From Holacanthus passer (Eukaryota; Chordata; Actinopteri; Pomacanthidae): a DNA stretch of 64,000 nucleotides. The notes under the pieces are model-generated. The model saw only the letters and a list, made by a program, of their open reading frames with translations, was not told the DNA's origin and searched no databases. The position numbers and the translations under genes are program-made. Position 1 is the stretch's first letter. Every line of letters begins with the position of its first letter. Below are positions 1 to 12,779 of the stretch, in pieces. The DNA lies in NCBI GenBank assembly GCA_025331565.1, contig JAFREQ010000008.1, forward strand, positions 1,426,001-1,490,000. Reading direction: 5' to 3'.

Positions 1-2800
1 TACCTCAGTGTCTTATAATGTTTGATTCAGGTTCTCAAAGTTTTAATTGAACATAATCAAGAGTCTAATCACTGTGCTACACTTGACCATGTGATCCTAA
101 ACAACTGACCTCTAAGACCAGCCTTGCCACAGAGGGGCTAAAAAAAAAACTTGACGTGACAATATAAATGTAAGTAGGATCAAACTGTGAAAGTCAATAT
201 ATAAACTGGGGCATCCTGGTGGCCTTGTGGTTGAGATGAGACCATACAGCTGCAGTGTCTCTGGTGACTGGAGCATGCTGTATCCTCTCCCCTTCATTCC
301 TGTCTATATTTCCACTGTCAAACTGGACATGACACAAAAATGCTTCAAAATTAATCTTAAGGAATTCGGACTGTGTAAGAGGGTGTTTTTTTAAAAAACA
401 TACAAAAACATTTCCTGTTATGATGGTAAGTAATTATGTATTGGTTCAAACTACACAGATATGAAAAACATAAATAAATCAATTATATCAGCTGGTTACG
501 ATAGTGATTTTATCAGAATCCGCTTCATTTGCCTCAAGTTTGTTTACACCTACAAGGAATTTGATTCTGGTTTGTAGCGGCTGTCAGTCTATTTAGGCAC
601 AGGTCCAAGAACAACATTCATGTGCATTTAAAGTTATAAGCAATTATATAAATGTCTGTTAAGTATCTTGTATACATTGTAGTATCTTGAATGTAGTAAT
701 AAACTGCACTTGCTGTTACCCCGAGTAACCACAGGTGTCGCCAAATCAAACAAGACTGAAAATCTAAGTATCATGGACATGTACATACAAGTCAGTACAG
801 AAATACATATGTGAATATATACATGAATGCATGGATGTATATGGATGTAACCTCTATATAAACTGAAATATATGTTTGTGGATACAGTGAATGTTTTATT
901 GGAACAGATTTATTATATTATTATCCTTTTTATTTAAGACTGTCAACCTTAAATTAAGTCCCCCAGACTTTTTTCTCTCATATTCTGCAGAATCTTTAGA
1001 AAGTTATGTTATTGCCAAGGATATTTAAGTAAAAGACACAAAGAAGATTAAGGTCACAGGATTGTTTAGGCCAGTAAAGCCTTGGTCTTTATGCTCCTCT
1101 TAACCCCTCCTAACTTTTTCACTTCATGCAACTCTGAGTTTGTTATTCATTTCAAGAAGCTCATAATAACAGCCTTCCTGAGATGTAAAGGTAAACCACA
1201 GTTCCCGTTTTGTAAACCAGCTAATGACGAAGGTTGACTGTTATGTATTACTTACTGAAGGATGAATGTTCAAACTTAAATATTCTGTCAGAGTGATATA
1301 TGAGCTTCAGTAATAAGAGCTCTGGGAAGATCGGAGCACGATATCCGTGTGTGAGCCATCTGTGTCGATCCCATGCAGATAGAGTGAATGGTAATAGACA
1401 CATGTGTGTGCCGCTGCTCCACTGACTTCAAAGATATTTTCATCTTTTTTGACAGGTGGGTGGATGAATGAACACTGGATTTAATGCTCAGCACATGTGA
1501 AACCTGTGTAAAACAAAGGGAAGTATTTTAAGTTTTGTATGTGCTTGTCAGCTCACTGTCGCACATTATCGCCATTACAACCACGGTTCACCCTGTCAGG
1601 GCAAGAAAACTGAATACTGTTACTGTACAGGCCCGTGACGATTTGGATAATTTAGCAGGATTTATTTCATATTCAGGTTGATCTTTGTTTATTTTCACCT
1701 GCTTTACAGATACACAACACACTCAGACTCTCCGCGTGGCTCACGTTCAAACAAGCTGTTTCCTTCAGCATTTTCCCGTTTCCCTACCAAACGATGTTGT
1801 GATACTGACAGATGTAAAACACGACATGAGAAGATGTGCGAACACTTTCAGCGGAGATGATGCATGCCGCCACAGCTGCAGCTGCGAACAGAGCCTGCAA
1901 TCATCCCGTCAATCAGATTCAATGAACGGAGGGAAAACTCGGCCTGCACTGTACTGAGACGTTTTTTTCTGAAAATTAAACACAAGAAATTGGATTTTTT
2001 AAGATGATCTTGTGAGATTGTGAAAGTGTAGATGGAAGAAAACTCATCTTTCCATCATTGTAACATACTACAACAGTCTGCAATAGATTTGAAAGTATCT
2101 AATTCCTCAAGTTAAACTTAACATTTGAGGAATAAAATCCCTCAAAACCATCAATCTTTCAGAGGAACAGTGAGATTTCTAACTTATAATTTAATTGCTT
2201 GTAACTTCTTGATGATTATGGATTAAATCTTCTCTTCCACTCCTATGTTCAATGCAAGTGCTCTGAATGAGAGTGCAATTTTAATGACTAAACCATTAAT
2301 CAGTTTCCTATTAGACCCTGAGGGAAGTGGAAAGCGGCCAGCAGAGGGAGCTGATATCCAAGAATTATGATACCTCAAATTCAGTCCTGTTGATGTGCTT
2401 TCTGCTCATTACTTCTCTACAAAGTCATAAAACAGTTCTCCTCAGACTTGGCTCTCCAGTTTTGAATATTTCAGTCAGTCAGTTTTAACAGGGTGCACTG
2501 TATTCAGCGTCAGCGTACTATTCCCTCAACCTCACCAGCCTCCCTTTCTGTTCTCCAGCGTTCAGTATTGATTAATGCACTCGACAATAAAAGGTGAACA
2601 GTGGGAGGGCCATCCGGGGCACAGCTGACACACACATCAGGACAGAAGAGAGGTGAAAATGAACTGAGACGTGGGTGAATAAAACATGTCTCTGAGGACG
2701 TCGCCTTGTTTTACCGCTCTCCGGGCTCAGAGGGAGCTGTGAGCCTCCCTGATGGTTAATCCGTTCTGTAATGAGAGGGCAAACACGTTCAGCCTCGCAG
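1..2800. other. AT-rich unique sequence, no gene recognised
   Basis: No open frame here exceeds about 90 codons and none resembles a known protein. The stretch 780-880 is an alternating A/T and TG-rich patch. Around 1730-1880 the sequence is somewhat richer in CpG and has two overlapping short open frames, but no splice or promoter context that I trust. A short CAGT tandem lies near 2470. I see no transposon ends. Confidence 0.6.
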
Positions 2801-2801
2801 G

Positions 2802-2826
2802 CACACACACACACACACACACACAC
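2802..2826. repeat. (CA)12 microsatellite
   Basis: Uninterrupted CA dinucleotide run of 25 bases. It encodes the runs of alternating T/H or C/V residues seen in the open frames that cross it, so those frames are artefacts of the repeat. Confidence 0.95.
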
Positions 2827-4984
2827 TTAGGTATGTACACACAATGTAGTCGTGAGCAAACGTACGAGATGCATACGAAAACGGTCACAGCGTCGTACAG
2901 CTGCGCCCTCGATCCTGCCTTCTGCTTTGTGCATGAGTAAAACACAGGCTCCTTAGTTAATATGTGAATTAATGTGTTTGACAGTACTGTTCTTTATGCT
3001 GGAACCTAATGATCAAATTACCACAGGTTTAAACTAGTCTGCTAATTTTCTGAGTATAATTCTGAAGGAGAAAAAGCCTAACATGCACAGTATCACAACA
3101 ATTCATTATTTTGTTTTCTTTTTCGTTACATTTTCTTTTGACCTTGTGAAGTACAACACAAGCTATTAAGACCAATCGAGCCGATGTCGTCTCGGTCCAG
3201 TCCAGTCTGTGTAACAAGTAATACGATCCTGACTCCATGCTCGGCTCTACCTTATCATCAACCGCTGTAGAAATTGATTAGATGGCTCCCTAAGCTTCAT
3301 AATGTTATTTACTCTATTGGATAACTGTGTGGGGAAACAGTTGTGCGGTCCGGTGCAGAAGCGGTAAGTGCATTCAGCACAATTTCTGCTATCATAATCA
3401 AAAGTGGAAAGTTGTGTCTAGTCTACAAGCCAGACTGAAGTGCTCTGCTGACATTAGGATACCGTTGTCAATTGTGCATGCACATATATTTATATAGACA
3501 GTCTAGACACCAGGCTCGGATTGGCCAAAGCTGATCTAAATAGATTTTGATGTTTTAAAATTTACCAGCAGTAGGAATTATTCTACAAAGTAAGTTTGAT
3601 CACTCACGGCCAATGAAATGTCTGTAAATTATCAAAAATATCTCTATTAGCTTCCTTAAGCGAAAATTCAAAACACATTTTTCCTCCCAAATAAGCGAAC
3701 GTTCTTTTACAACAGGAAGTAACATGTGGGATTTCATTTGAAGTGACCGACAATAAATGTCACAAAACGTCACTGTATCTGCGTTCAGAGTCGCGTTTCT
3801 CTGTTGAACTCGGCAAAGAAACATCTGTGTTTTCAGTAATTTCTGCATCTGTCGTATCCGCTCGCACCATCAATCCCCTTCACAGACAGGATGTGTTGTC
3901 TGTCCTTCAAATCTTCATCATTCTTTGCATTCTGACAAAAGAAAGCAACAGGAGCAATTTACTGAATAAAACTATGAAGGCAACAACAATAACAATACAA
4001 CAACAATATTATATTTTTAATATGAAAAATGGGACTGTAATTATTTTGCTTTGCAACATAATACAACATTGTACTGTATAATAAAATGCATTGTGTTGCC
4101 TGAAAAGTTTACATTTACAAGGTCGGGTCCATTAGAGGTAGAAGCCATGTATATAAGAAATGTATTGGGACTATATGTTATATAACAAATCAGAAAAAAA
4201 GCACCATTGTGGTTCAACATGTAAACACTATCTCTGACCAAATAACCCCTGAAAATTTTTTCCCACGTATGTTCTCATGTCTGTGCGTGTGTGTGCATCG
4301 ACACAGAGACAAACATTAGTTCTGGTGCTCATCCACCATCTGCGTCTTCATCCATATATCCAATACTTCCTCTGTCTCGCTGATACATCGGCATCACATC
4401 AATCTGGCTTCGTACGCCGCACCTGAGGGACTGCGGAGGAGCTTTTCCGTTGGCCAGTAAAAGATAATGAGACAACACTTAAACCTGTCTGCAAAATTGT
4501 GCCTCGTATTAAAAGGGACGTATTGGCAACAGCTTAAAGACAAACCGTGAAACTCTCTCTAAACAAAACTTGATTAATATGATTATAATCCCCTCAGTTT
4601 TTTTTCCCTTCTTCTCTCTGATGAAATATGCACTGCAGCTCCGGTGAGAGAGTCGAGCGGCCAACAATCATAAGTGTCACTGGGTTATGGATTACAGTGG
4701 TTTCGCCCTAGTCCAGGACTCACCTCAGGGACTTCATAAAGCTCCTGACTCCTGGCCAGACTCTCATTAGGCCCACACATCCCTTTGCCCTCTATCTGAC
4801 AGCCCTTGGCAAGTGTCTTGGTGAATGTGTGTGTGTTGAATGTCTAAATTTGTAAGGCCAAACCATGTGCATCGCAGCTCGCTGATGACGACACAAACAC
4901 ATTACGACCGGGACGCCTGCGGTGATTTACAGTAGTGAGGACAGCCTCTGTGTAAGACACGTCAATTCAGAAGCATAATCTCCC
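2827..4984. other. Unique sequence with CAA-rich patch, no gene recognised
   Basis: AT-rich intergenic or intronic sequence. Positions about 3976-4013 are rich in CAA and CAATA units. A 112-codon frame (3743-4081, plus) begins at GTG, not ATG, and looks like chance. A GT-rich patch lies near 4280-4300. No transposon termini were recognised. Confidence 0.55.
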
Positions 4985-5060
4985 CAAATTCTGCCAATTA
5001 TTTATTTATTGCCACTCCTCATTAGGGCAGTGAGGCTCCGGGGAGGGCAGGATATATACA
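4985..5060. promoter_or_regulatory. Possible conserved noncoding element
   Basis: A short complex block with AATTATTTATTTATTG and CTCATTAGGG, without simple-sequence character, between repetitive flanks. Its look (homeodomain-type ATTA cores embedded in balanced sequence) resembles vertebrate conserved noncoding elements. This is pattern judgement only; no alignment could be run. Confidence 0.18.
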
Positions 5061-5069
5061 GTATACAGT

Positions 5070-6720
5070 ATGGAGAAACAATGAGATGAGAGACAAAGTG
5101 GAACTAAAGGCCTCGGCGCCTTCTGATTATTTTCCCAGACACAGAAACAGACGTTTCTTCCACAGCACAAGTTGATTATTATAGTTTTTACAGTTATTCT
5201 TCCCAATTTATTTTATTGAATACCCTGACCACATCATCAAAATTCAGATCACTGGATATTAAGCTGCTTAAACTGACCGACAGATTTAAACCTAGAAAAC
5301 AATTCAAATAAAGGTCAAAGTTTATTCACATAAGTAAGATTCATAAACACAACCAGAACATTAGAGTCAGGTCAACAAGCCAAACACAGATTCAACATTT
5401 ATATTTCAAACTATTTAATTATGTGTATAATTATCTATTAAATTATGTATGTAAAAATACCTCTAATTTATGTATTCAAAAGTACTGACTGTTCTTTAAA
5501 GTGCACTAAAATAAATCAACATTTCAGCCTATAAATCAACAAGTGGGACAAGAAAATAATGAAGCTTCTATTCTCCTCAAGATATTAAAAATCCCTCAAT
5601 TTATGATGACAAATATTATAACCTCAATTACACTCAGAAGTAACCATCTACTAAAAAACTGCAAACAAGTTTCATACTTCTGATTAAAGCTTTATAGATC
5701 TGACACCTTTCTAGTCCTTTCAGTGTCTTTTGTCTCAGAACACAACAGCTGGTTATTTTAATATCATCTTACATGACTTTTGAATTTTCAGAATAACATA
5801 AGGCAAAAACAAAAATTAGCCATTTGAAGCTGAAGTTGCCTGTAAAAAAGTTAATTTATCTTAATTAATTTTGGTATTTTGTCCCTTTAATTTGCCCAAT
5901 TTATGAGAATCTATACCTGCTATTTCTCCTCCATTCTTGTGATGTCAGTGGAAAAGCAATGCCATTCACTTTCCCTTTTCATAACACCTCCCATTTTTCT
6001 CTGTCTGTGAACAGCCTCTTGTGTCTGTTTAAATGGAGTGTATTTAGAGGAGATATCGGGCTTCACCCTGAAAATGACTGCTGACACTTTACAGACATTC
6101 ACTGAACTCGGCGCAGGGAATGGAAGTGGAAAAAAAAAAAAAAAGACTAATCATGAATAAATTTTCCCTAATCCACGTGGCCAAGATATTCTATTTACAA
6201 CACTTTCTTTGGGTCTTTATATCCAGTTAATGAGATTTCAAATACATGTGAAGTGAGCGGCATTTAAATTGCTATTCAGTCTGGAGGCATGCCGCTGGAA
6301 AAGGGAGGGATTCCACCAGATGACAGAAGAGCTATTACCGGACCCGCTCCGTTCGGTGAACAGAGCAGTTCTGGGAAATGCAATAAGCGGCAGGAGCTGG
6401 TGGGGATTGTTTGAGGGTTTGAGACTTTTAATCTGGCGAAGGTGTGGTGTGGAAAAGAGGAGAGGTGTGAAAGGATGCCGATATTAAAGGAGATGAAGAG
6501 CTGTCTTCAAGCGTGAGTATCCCAGTGTTTTTAATCATTCTGTCACATAAATCTACTGTCAATTTAAATCATTTTAACTCTGATTTCAGCTGTGAATGTC
6601 AAATGAAATAAAGTGAGAACAAAAAGCTTTTGCCACACAGTGAAAAAAAAATCACATGCTCTGTTTGCACATCGAATATTTAATCCCAATTTGTTGCACA
6701 ATCTCAAAGCTAATGCTGGT
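5070..6720. other. AT-rich sequence, no gene recognised
   Basis: Positions 5395-5480 contain imperfect direct repeats around a TTAAATTATGTATG-like unit. An A15 run lies at 6130-6144. The small open frames (for example 5920-6102 minus and 6269-6487 plus) have no recognisable features. The block 6230-6400 is complex and non-repetitive. Confidence 0.5.
6130..6144. repeat. poly-A run (A15)
   Basis: Fifteen consecutive A on the plus strand. I see no SINE body directly to its left and no target duplication around it, so it may be a simple slippage tract and not a retroposon tail. Confidence 0.9.
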
Positions 6721-6757
6721 GGGCGACAAGCTAACAGAGACCTTCATATTCTCGGAA

Positions 6758-6880
6758 TCACAAAATCAAACTTTTACAAACTGTGCTTACGGACAACAGT
6801 TTTACAAAGTGTTCCTTAGTCCATGTAGTAATCTCCTTTATACAGTCATGTGTTTGACAAAGTGTTGAACCTCTCTCCAT
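6758..6880 (-). pseudogene. Tc1-like transposase N-terminal remnant
   Basis: The frame begins at an ATG (6878-6880) and runs 40 codons to a stop. The part reading HDCIKEITTWTKEHF, followed by a SVSTVCK-like stretch, matches my memory of the helix-turn-helix region of this family's DNA-binding domain. Directly after the first ten residues (MERGSTLCQT) a large part of the usual first helix-turn-helix appears to be deleted. The frame ends soon after and the DDE catalytic domain is absent. A TATAAA-like promoter motif expected upstream survives only as TATGAAAGG (about 6923-6931 on the minus strand). It is a clear pseudogene; family placement is from memory. Confidence 0.6.
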
Positions 6881-6970
6881 CCTCGCTTGTGAATGACTGA
6901 GTCTTTCCAGGATGAACCTTTCATACCCAATCATGATACTATCACCTGTTACCAATCAACCTGTTTACCT

Positions 6971-7008
6971 GTGGACTGATCCAAACAGGTGTTTTTGGAT
7001 CAGTCCAC
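6971..7008. repeat. Perfect 15-bp stem hairpin in transposon 5' region
   Basis: The left arm 6971-6985 and right arm 6994-7008 are exact reverse complements (GTGGACTGATCCAAA and its complement) with an 8-base loop containing CAGGTGTT. It lies between the terminal repeat and the transposase start of the Tc1-like copy. In related copies that I remember the same place holds a weaker hairpin. Confidence 0.85.
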
Positions 7009-7269
7009 AACTTTCACAGTCTTTTGTTGCTCCTGTCCCAACTTGTTTGAAACATGTTGCTGCCATCAAATTCAGAATAAGCAGATATTTACAAGAATCA
7101 ATGAAGTTGATGAGGTCAATATATATATTACAATATATTAATATCATTAAATATTTTGTCTTTGTTCTGTTTTCAACTGAGTATATGTCAAAAAAAAAGA
7201 GAAATGACCACATTCTGCTTTATCTATATTTTACAAAGCATCCCAACCTTTTTGGAATCGGGGTTGTAA

Positions 7270-9845
7270 GTTTAACTGCATCTGTCTTAACGATTTTCCT
7301 CCATTCATTTTACGTCTCTTCCTCCTTTTGGATGGAATACAGCGTGGATTTTCCTCATCTCCGTATCCATCAGAAGACTTTTAGTGCTCATAAAACGTAG
7401 AGTACAAGAAGACACACATACAACCCCGTCTGACCTCTCTCTCAGCTGGGCGACGGAGACCACTGGAGGAATGAATAGTGATGAGCCTGAGAGGACGTTG
7501 AGGTTTCTGGAGGCTCCGCAGACTCTGAGATCTAGTGTGAGTCAGAGGTGAGCGAGACACAGTGAAGGGGAGAGGAATGAACTGGATGTGAGATCTGAAG
7601 GGCCAGGGGCTTCAGGGCCCATCCACAGGGGACCTGCCAAGTGCTGACAGCACCCTCCATGACACCCCATTAGATTTCAACTGCAAGCAGGAAGAGTCAG
7701 AGTAGATTTCAGTGTCGCAGGCGACTATTTGTCTCATGCTTTTCATACATTTTAGAAGGAATTATGTTGTTCACGATGTTTAAAAACAAGCTGTTAGTGC
7801 TATATAACAGATTTTCATCAATACATTAAGCATATTGATACAGTATATAAAAAATAATGGAGAGAGTTCAAGTGTAGTATATTTTTAATATTCTAATGTA
7901 GCCACTTACTGCAGGCTTAAATGAAGCTTTACTAAAATTGTTAATTATTTCCGAGACCTTCCAAAACTTTCAAACATTTACATCAAGAAAAGCTTCCAGA
8001 AGTATTTTAAACATAATTTCTTGCACTTTACCACTAATTTAATTTTTTTCTCTGTTGGGTTTAAAGAGGTCCCATTATATGATTTTATTGGACATCTACC
8101 AGCCAATCAGATCCAAGCAGTTTTCATGGCCGTGGTGTATTTGACATGTATCGTCTGGAATAACAAGCCAAAATGCTGTAAAATATGTCATAATTTTTCA
8201 TGAAGTGAGTTACAGTGCATCTGGGCGCAGCCTGTCATCTCAAGCTACACTGTACTTATTGTTCGGCCCTTCTTCTTCCTCTGGATGTCTCGGCTACACT
8301 ACACTCACACCACTCGGTCCCTCCCCATCGAGGCCGTCATGCGTCTGTCCAGGTTCCACCGATGCCAGATGAAACCAATACCTATAGATTCCATACAAGA
8401 AAACGTATGCAGACATCGGCCCATGACATCGAAATGACACAGCTGCCACAGTTGTGCTTCTAAAATTTCCGATGTGAATAGCACTCATAAATATACGTTG
8501 GACATTTTGACTTTTGGACAGATGGTTTTCTAATGCAGCAGCATTCTTCAGATAATGGTTTTAAGGGCTTTTGGAGTTGCTTTTCTTCATAGTGGACATC
8601 AGGAGCAGGGCAGTGGTCTAATCCATCTTGTCAGGAATCCCACAGTGAAGGGAAAACCCCACTCAGATGGGACATCTGTCATAATCGCTGCTAATAAAGT
8701 TGTGCTCATTGTGATTGTAAATCAGTTACTGTTGTTGCAGGACGCTCAACTTGTTAGAATCTGTATAGAGATCTTCAAAGTTTATATTGAACCACACAGA
8801 AAAGCTGCCATTGTTCACTTCTTGTGTCTTGTTATGGTTTGGTGAAAGCAAATCCAACAATCAGTGTTGGGGTCTTTAAACCTGGACCTCAATCCTTCTC
8901 TAAACTCAACTGATGTAGAACAATGAGGTCGCAGATCAGAGAACATTCATATGAATCATTTTAAAAAGTTTTGGACAAAGCACAGACAAACAAACGTTAC
9001 TGACTGATTCATTCTCACTTTTACCTAAGCAAATAAGGGTCCTTCCAAAAAAAAAAAAATATCTTGGCTCTAGAGAATTTAACACGACACACACTAGGTT
9101 TCCATTCAAATGTATCACAACCAAATTTCTACAAAGTTGCCAAAAGAACATGGAAATTAACTACTATTATGTGACTCTTAATTATCCAGCTGGGTGCCAT
9201 TGAACCATTGCAGAAAACACTGGCACAACAAGACGACAATCAAATGAGCGTCAGTCAAAATGCAATGGGAATACGAATAATAAAATAAAAACAAAATAAC
9301 TCTCTTCATGATGACGTTGATTGATTGACACACAGAGACACATCAGTGTTGAAAGCAGTTGAATGGTGCATTGTTTATATTTTTATTTTGAATTCGGTAA
9401 TAATGAGTGGGACAAAACCTGATGAACGTCTGTGTGAGTGCTGAAAACAAGTAGAACATTGTAATGATTAAATTAATTTTGGTGAAAAGCGGGACATTGT
9501 TTCACAGATATTTGTCAGGACTCGGGACACCTGGCTTAAAACCAGGACGAACCGGGACGTCGGGTATTTGTGCGTGTGTGTGGTGAAGCTGGCGTAAATG
9601 TAGCTCATGATGCATCACCGCCTGCTCCTCATCTTTCATCATCACCTGGCACTTGTTGGGAGAAAGACAGGTAATAGACACCTGAGTGTGCATGTGTGTG
9701 CCCGTGATGATAGTGTTAACACTTCCATTAATAGTTCCATTACCAGCTTTTCACGGGGACACCTGTACACCCCTTATCCAACATGTCATGATTTAGCATG
9801 TGGGCTCGCTTTGATGGCATTTAAAGAAAGAACATTTAAAATAGA
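7270..9845. other. Unrecognised sequence, no gene supported
   Basis: Several open frames of 60-96 codons are present but none is convincing. Near 8065-8110 a phrase like AGGTCCCATTATATGATTTT, followed by CCAATCAGA, vaguely recalls teleost dispersed repeats, but I cannot delimit an element. An A13 run lies near 9047-9059. No splice-bounded open frame stood out. Confidence 0.45.
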
Positions 9846-9849
9846 GGGG

Positions 9850-9962
9850 AAATTTTTCTTTTTCTTTTCCTTTCTTTCTGTTCCCTTTCATTCCTTCAAT
9901 TTTTTTTTCATATTTTCCTCATTTGTTCTGTCCCTTTTCCTCTTCTCCTCCTCCAGCCTCCT
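9850..9962. repeat. Pyrimidine-rich (CT) tract
   Basis: About 110 bases composed almost wholly of T and C on the plus strand, with runs such as TTTTTTTTT and CTCTTCTCCTCCTCC. Low-complexity sequence; the F/S/L-rich open frame that crosses it is an artefact. Confidence 0.85.
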
Positions 9963-9964
9963 GG

Positions 9965-12485
9965 GTCTTCCTGACAGCTGGTTTCACTGACATGTGTTTG
10001 CCAACAACAGGCCGGCGAACACTGATCACTCAATCCTCCGCTGTCCAAATATTTCAGACTGTTTCCATATCAGACCTAAATCATTGGAAACTCCACAGCA
10101 TCTCTTATTCATGGCAGCCATAAATTATTCTCCCTGATATGAGCTCCAGTCACGTAAGGCAAAGCTGGAGACTGTGGCACACTTTGACAGAGAGATAAAG
10201 ATGGAAAGAGACAGACGGAGAGAGAAAGAGGGAGGAATGAACGTACGGACGGTGAGGGTCAAAGAAAGAGATTAGCAGAGGGTCAAAAGATGCGACGCAG
10301 GAAGAGAGAAAGGCAGCTAAAAATAATTGAACAATTCCCTCTGGATGCTTCACTATCTGGATAGTCAAAGGGTTAAACAGTTCACTGTGTGTATTCTGAA
10401 ATTGTATCACCTGTACTTTGCATTTCAGTGTGTTGCTAAATGTACATTTGAACGAGACACTTGTGAGACTTTAACTGTTTTTATCTGATTATTCTTTTTT
10501 TTTTCTTTTACCCTTTAAGGCTTCTGCTCGGTAAAATAATTATTTTTTAGTGTGTTAAATCAGCACAACAAATGAACATAGTTTAATTTAGTTTGAATCA
10601 TGACAAGGTCTTTTGTATTTATTTCATATTTACCTATAGTTATTCTATTTTATTATATTAAATACACAACTTTTTCATATTTAACAAGATACAATGATAT
10701 GTTCAAGGTATCATTCTAAATTTATATTATTTTTGACACCACATTTTAAACCCATGTCCAAATATTTCCACTCAGGCTTCTGTACCTGTTGACTTGTCAT
10801 AGCATGAAAATCACAGGTGGTACTAATAACATTAATGGTTAAAGTGTGTCAGTAAGCCAGGACAGTGTGACATTGAGCCAGCATGAACAACACCAGGACC
10901 GGTGAATCTGAATCCTCATAATATTGTTCATAATATCTTAGATGGTAAAAAGCAACTTTTACAGTCATTGTAATTTGACAGTTTCTCTTCAGGATGAGCA
11001 ATATTTTTGACATCTGCACTGAAACAGAGGATTTTGTTGTTGTTTAGAGGAATTATATCATGACTCATTGAATTACTTCAAATATATTGTACTGTAAGAT
11101 TGTCACACAACTTTCACCAAACCTAAAAACATAGGCAGCAGTTTTTGGCAAATCTGCTCAGAAAGTTGATATTTAGTGAGTTTAAGAACCAATATTTGTC
11201 ACATGGCAAACAAACAAACAAAGAATGACAAAACCTCAAAATGGCAGCTCTGCATATGCCAATAGTAACACAGCTGCTAAGTCACATGACCTTGATCAGC
11301 TGAATATCAGGCCTGTGTTTCTCTCTCTAGTGTGTTGAGACGATCACATTGCGAACATTCGATTTCCTTTCGTCCTTTAGAGAAAATGTCCTTCGGGGAA
11401 CATTTTGAGTGAATTTTATACTTTGAATATGTGACAAATTTCTTACATCACTGATAAAGAACAATGAAGCTGTTCAGTTGGCTCATGTTGAATGTTATCA
11501 TCCTGCCATGGTTACAGTGCAATAAAACTCCCATTTCCCATTCAACATACGGCTGCTGAGAGATCCCTGCCCATGTGTGCGAGCTTCCAATAGACTGCGA
11601 ACACTCTACGTCGATTGCTTTGGTATAAGTGTACAAATCACAGAGCTCAAGTCCCACCAGCTGGAAGGAGGGTCTAGACTCTGTGTGTCCCACGCTCTTC
11701 TCTCTGAAATGTTCAGGCGCTCGGATCGACACACGTGTTGACAGTTCCATGCAGCGATTTCAAAAATGTAAGACTGCAAGATGCAAATTTTAAGATTCAA
11801 AGCAAAGTGCAAAACTCCAAAATGTCCTCCAGATAGCACCAAAAAAAAAGAAAGAAAAAAAAAATTACATCTACATAAATGCAATTTGTTTTCTAAAATA
11901 GCATTTGTAGCTCTTTCAGGGAAATTGATTTTGTTCTACGATAATAATCCAGATCAGCATCTCTAAATTTCTATAATTACTGGATTAAAATGAATCAGCT
12001 GACTGGCCAAAGAAAACTTACAGTAAGTCTCTTCTATAAAAGTGCAAATATTTTTAGATGACCTCTAATTGCATATTTCGCATGGAACTGATTTGATCCT
12101 CACAGATAATGATGGTGTTTTTATGGCTGCGCAGCAGGGAAACATTATATGACTTCTTTATGACACAGAAAACCTTTGATATGGTGGCACTGATCTTTTA
12201 TGATGGAACAAACAAAAATGCTGTATCTTGGAAATTTCCCATCTTTACTTTGTTTTTTTTCCTCAAACAGACAGAGACGTGGGTACAAGTGAGTCACGGA
12301 CAAAAAATCCTGTGAAGAAGCTTCCTGTCTGCACCAATGCCCAGTCCATATGGGTATTTTTGAGAACTTCAGTTCACGCCCACACACAAGCACTGTTTTA
12401 AAAAAAATAAAAATCTATGTCCAAATAAAAATGCAAAAACGCAATCAGAGCACTGTCAAGAGCAACCAACCAACACGTCGATACA
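9965..12485. other. Unrecognised AT-rich sequence with a GA-rich patch
   Basis: Positions 10184-10315 are purine-rich (GA/AGAG units, partly interrupted). The block 10480-10760 is strongly AT-rich. An AAAC tandem lies near 11210. No gene, RNA gene or transposon end was recognised. Open frames at 11448-11884 (minus) and 12109-12393 look like chance. Confidence 0.5.
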
Positions 12486-12486
12486 A

Positions 12487-12770
12487 GTGTGACGCTAAGG
12501 GTTATTTCTGAATAGGACCCAGGAGCAGGACACAGACATGGGTGACAAGAAACTCCAGGATTTACAAGAAAACAAAAAGGTGACTAACACAGGAAGGGAC
12601 AGGGACAAAGACAGGGACGATCCGGCAGCTCGCAGGACAAATGAGAAGTCTTTGAAGCTGCCAGTGACGAGGTGATATTGCGAACAGCTGTGAGATAGAG
12701 AGGGCCCCGGCACCTGAGACCACGCCCTCAGCCACTGAAGCAAAGCCTGAACAAAAAGTGTCACACGGAA
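12487..12770 (-). mobile_element. LTR-like dispersed repeat, minus strand (tentative)
   Basis: Read on the minus strand the block begins TGTGACAC and ends GCGTCACA, so it has the TG...CA ends of an LTR or a short terminal inverted repeat. Its body includes GGACCACGCC-like and ACAGCTGTTCGCAA phrases and ends with CCTGCTCCTGGGTCC. From memory this composition and closing phrase are typical of teleost Gypsy-like solo LTRs or related non-autonomous repeats. I see no clear target-site duplication and no coding sequence beside it. The open frames on this block are not genes. Confidence 0.35.
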
Positions 12771-12779
12771 AAAACACAA

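Larger units (their letters stand above)
6720..7268 (-). mobile_element. Tc1/mariner-like DNA transposon, truncated copy
   Basis: On the minus strand the element starts at TA (7267-7268) followed by a terminal repeat reading CAACCCCGATTCC, then a run like AAAAAGGTTGGGA. From memory this terminus belongs to a very abundant teleost TA-inserting family. A second AAGTTGGGAC-like motif occurs about 200 bp further in (around 7040), as expected for the subterminal region. It is followed by a perfect hairpin and then the 5' part of a transposase reading frame. The opposite terminus is missing: I find no matching end to the left, and homology appears to fade near 6720. The copy is old and cannot move by itself. 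The left boundary is approximate. Confidence 0.75.

Noticed and set aside
3350..3372. GGTGCAGAAGCGGTAAGTGC as a microexon with both splice sites
   Set aside because: The AG is not preceded by a pyrimidine tract, so only the donor-like part is credible.
6912..7400. 162-codon plus-strand frame
   Set aside because: It lies antisense across the Tc1-like element and its terminal repeat and extends into flanking DNA, so it is a shadow.
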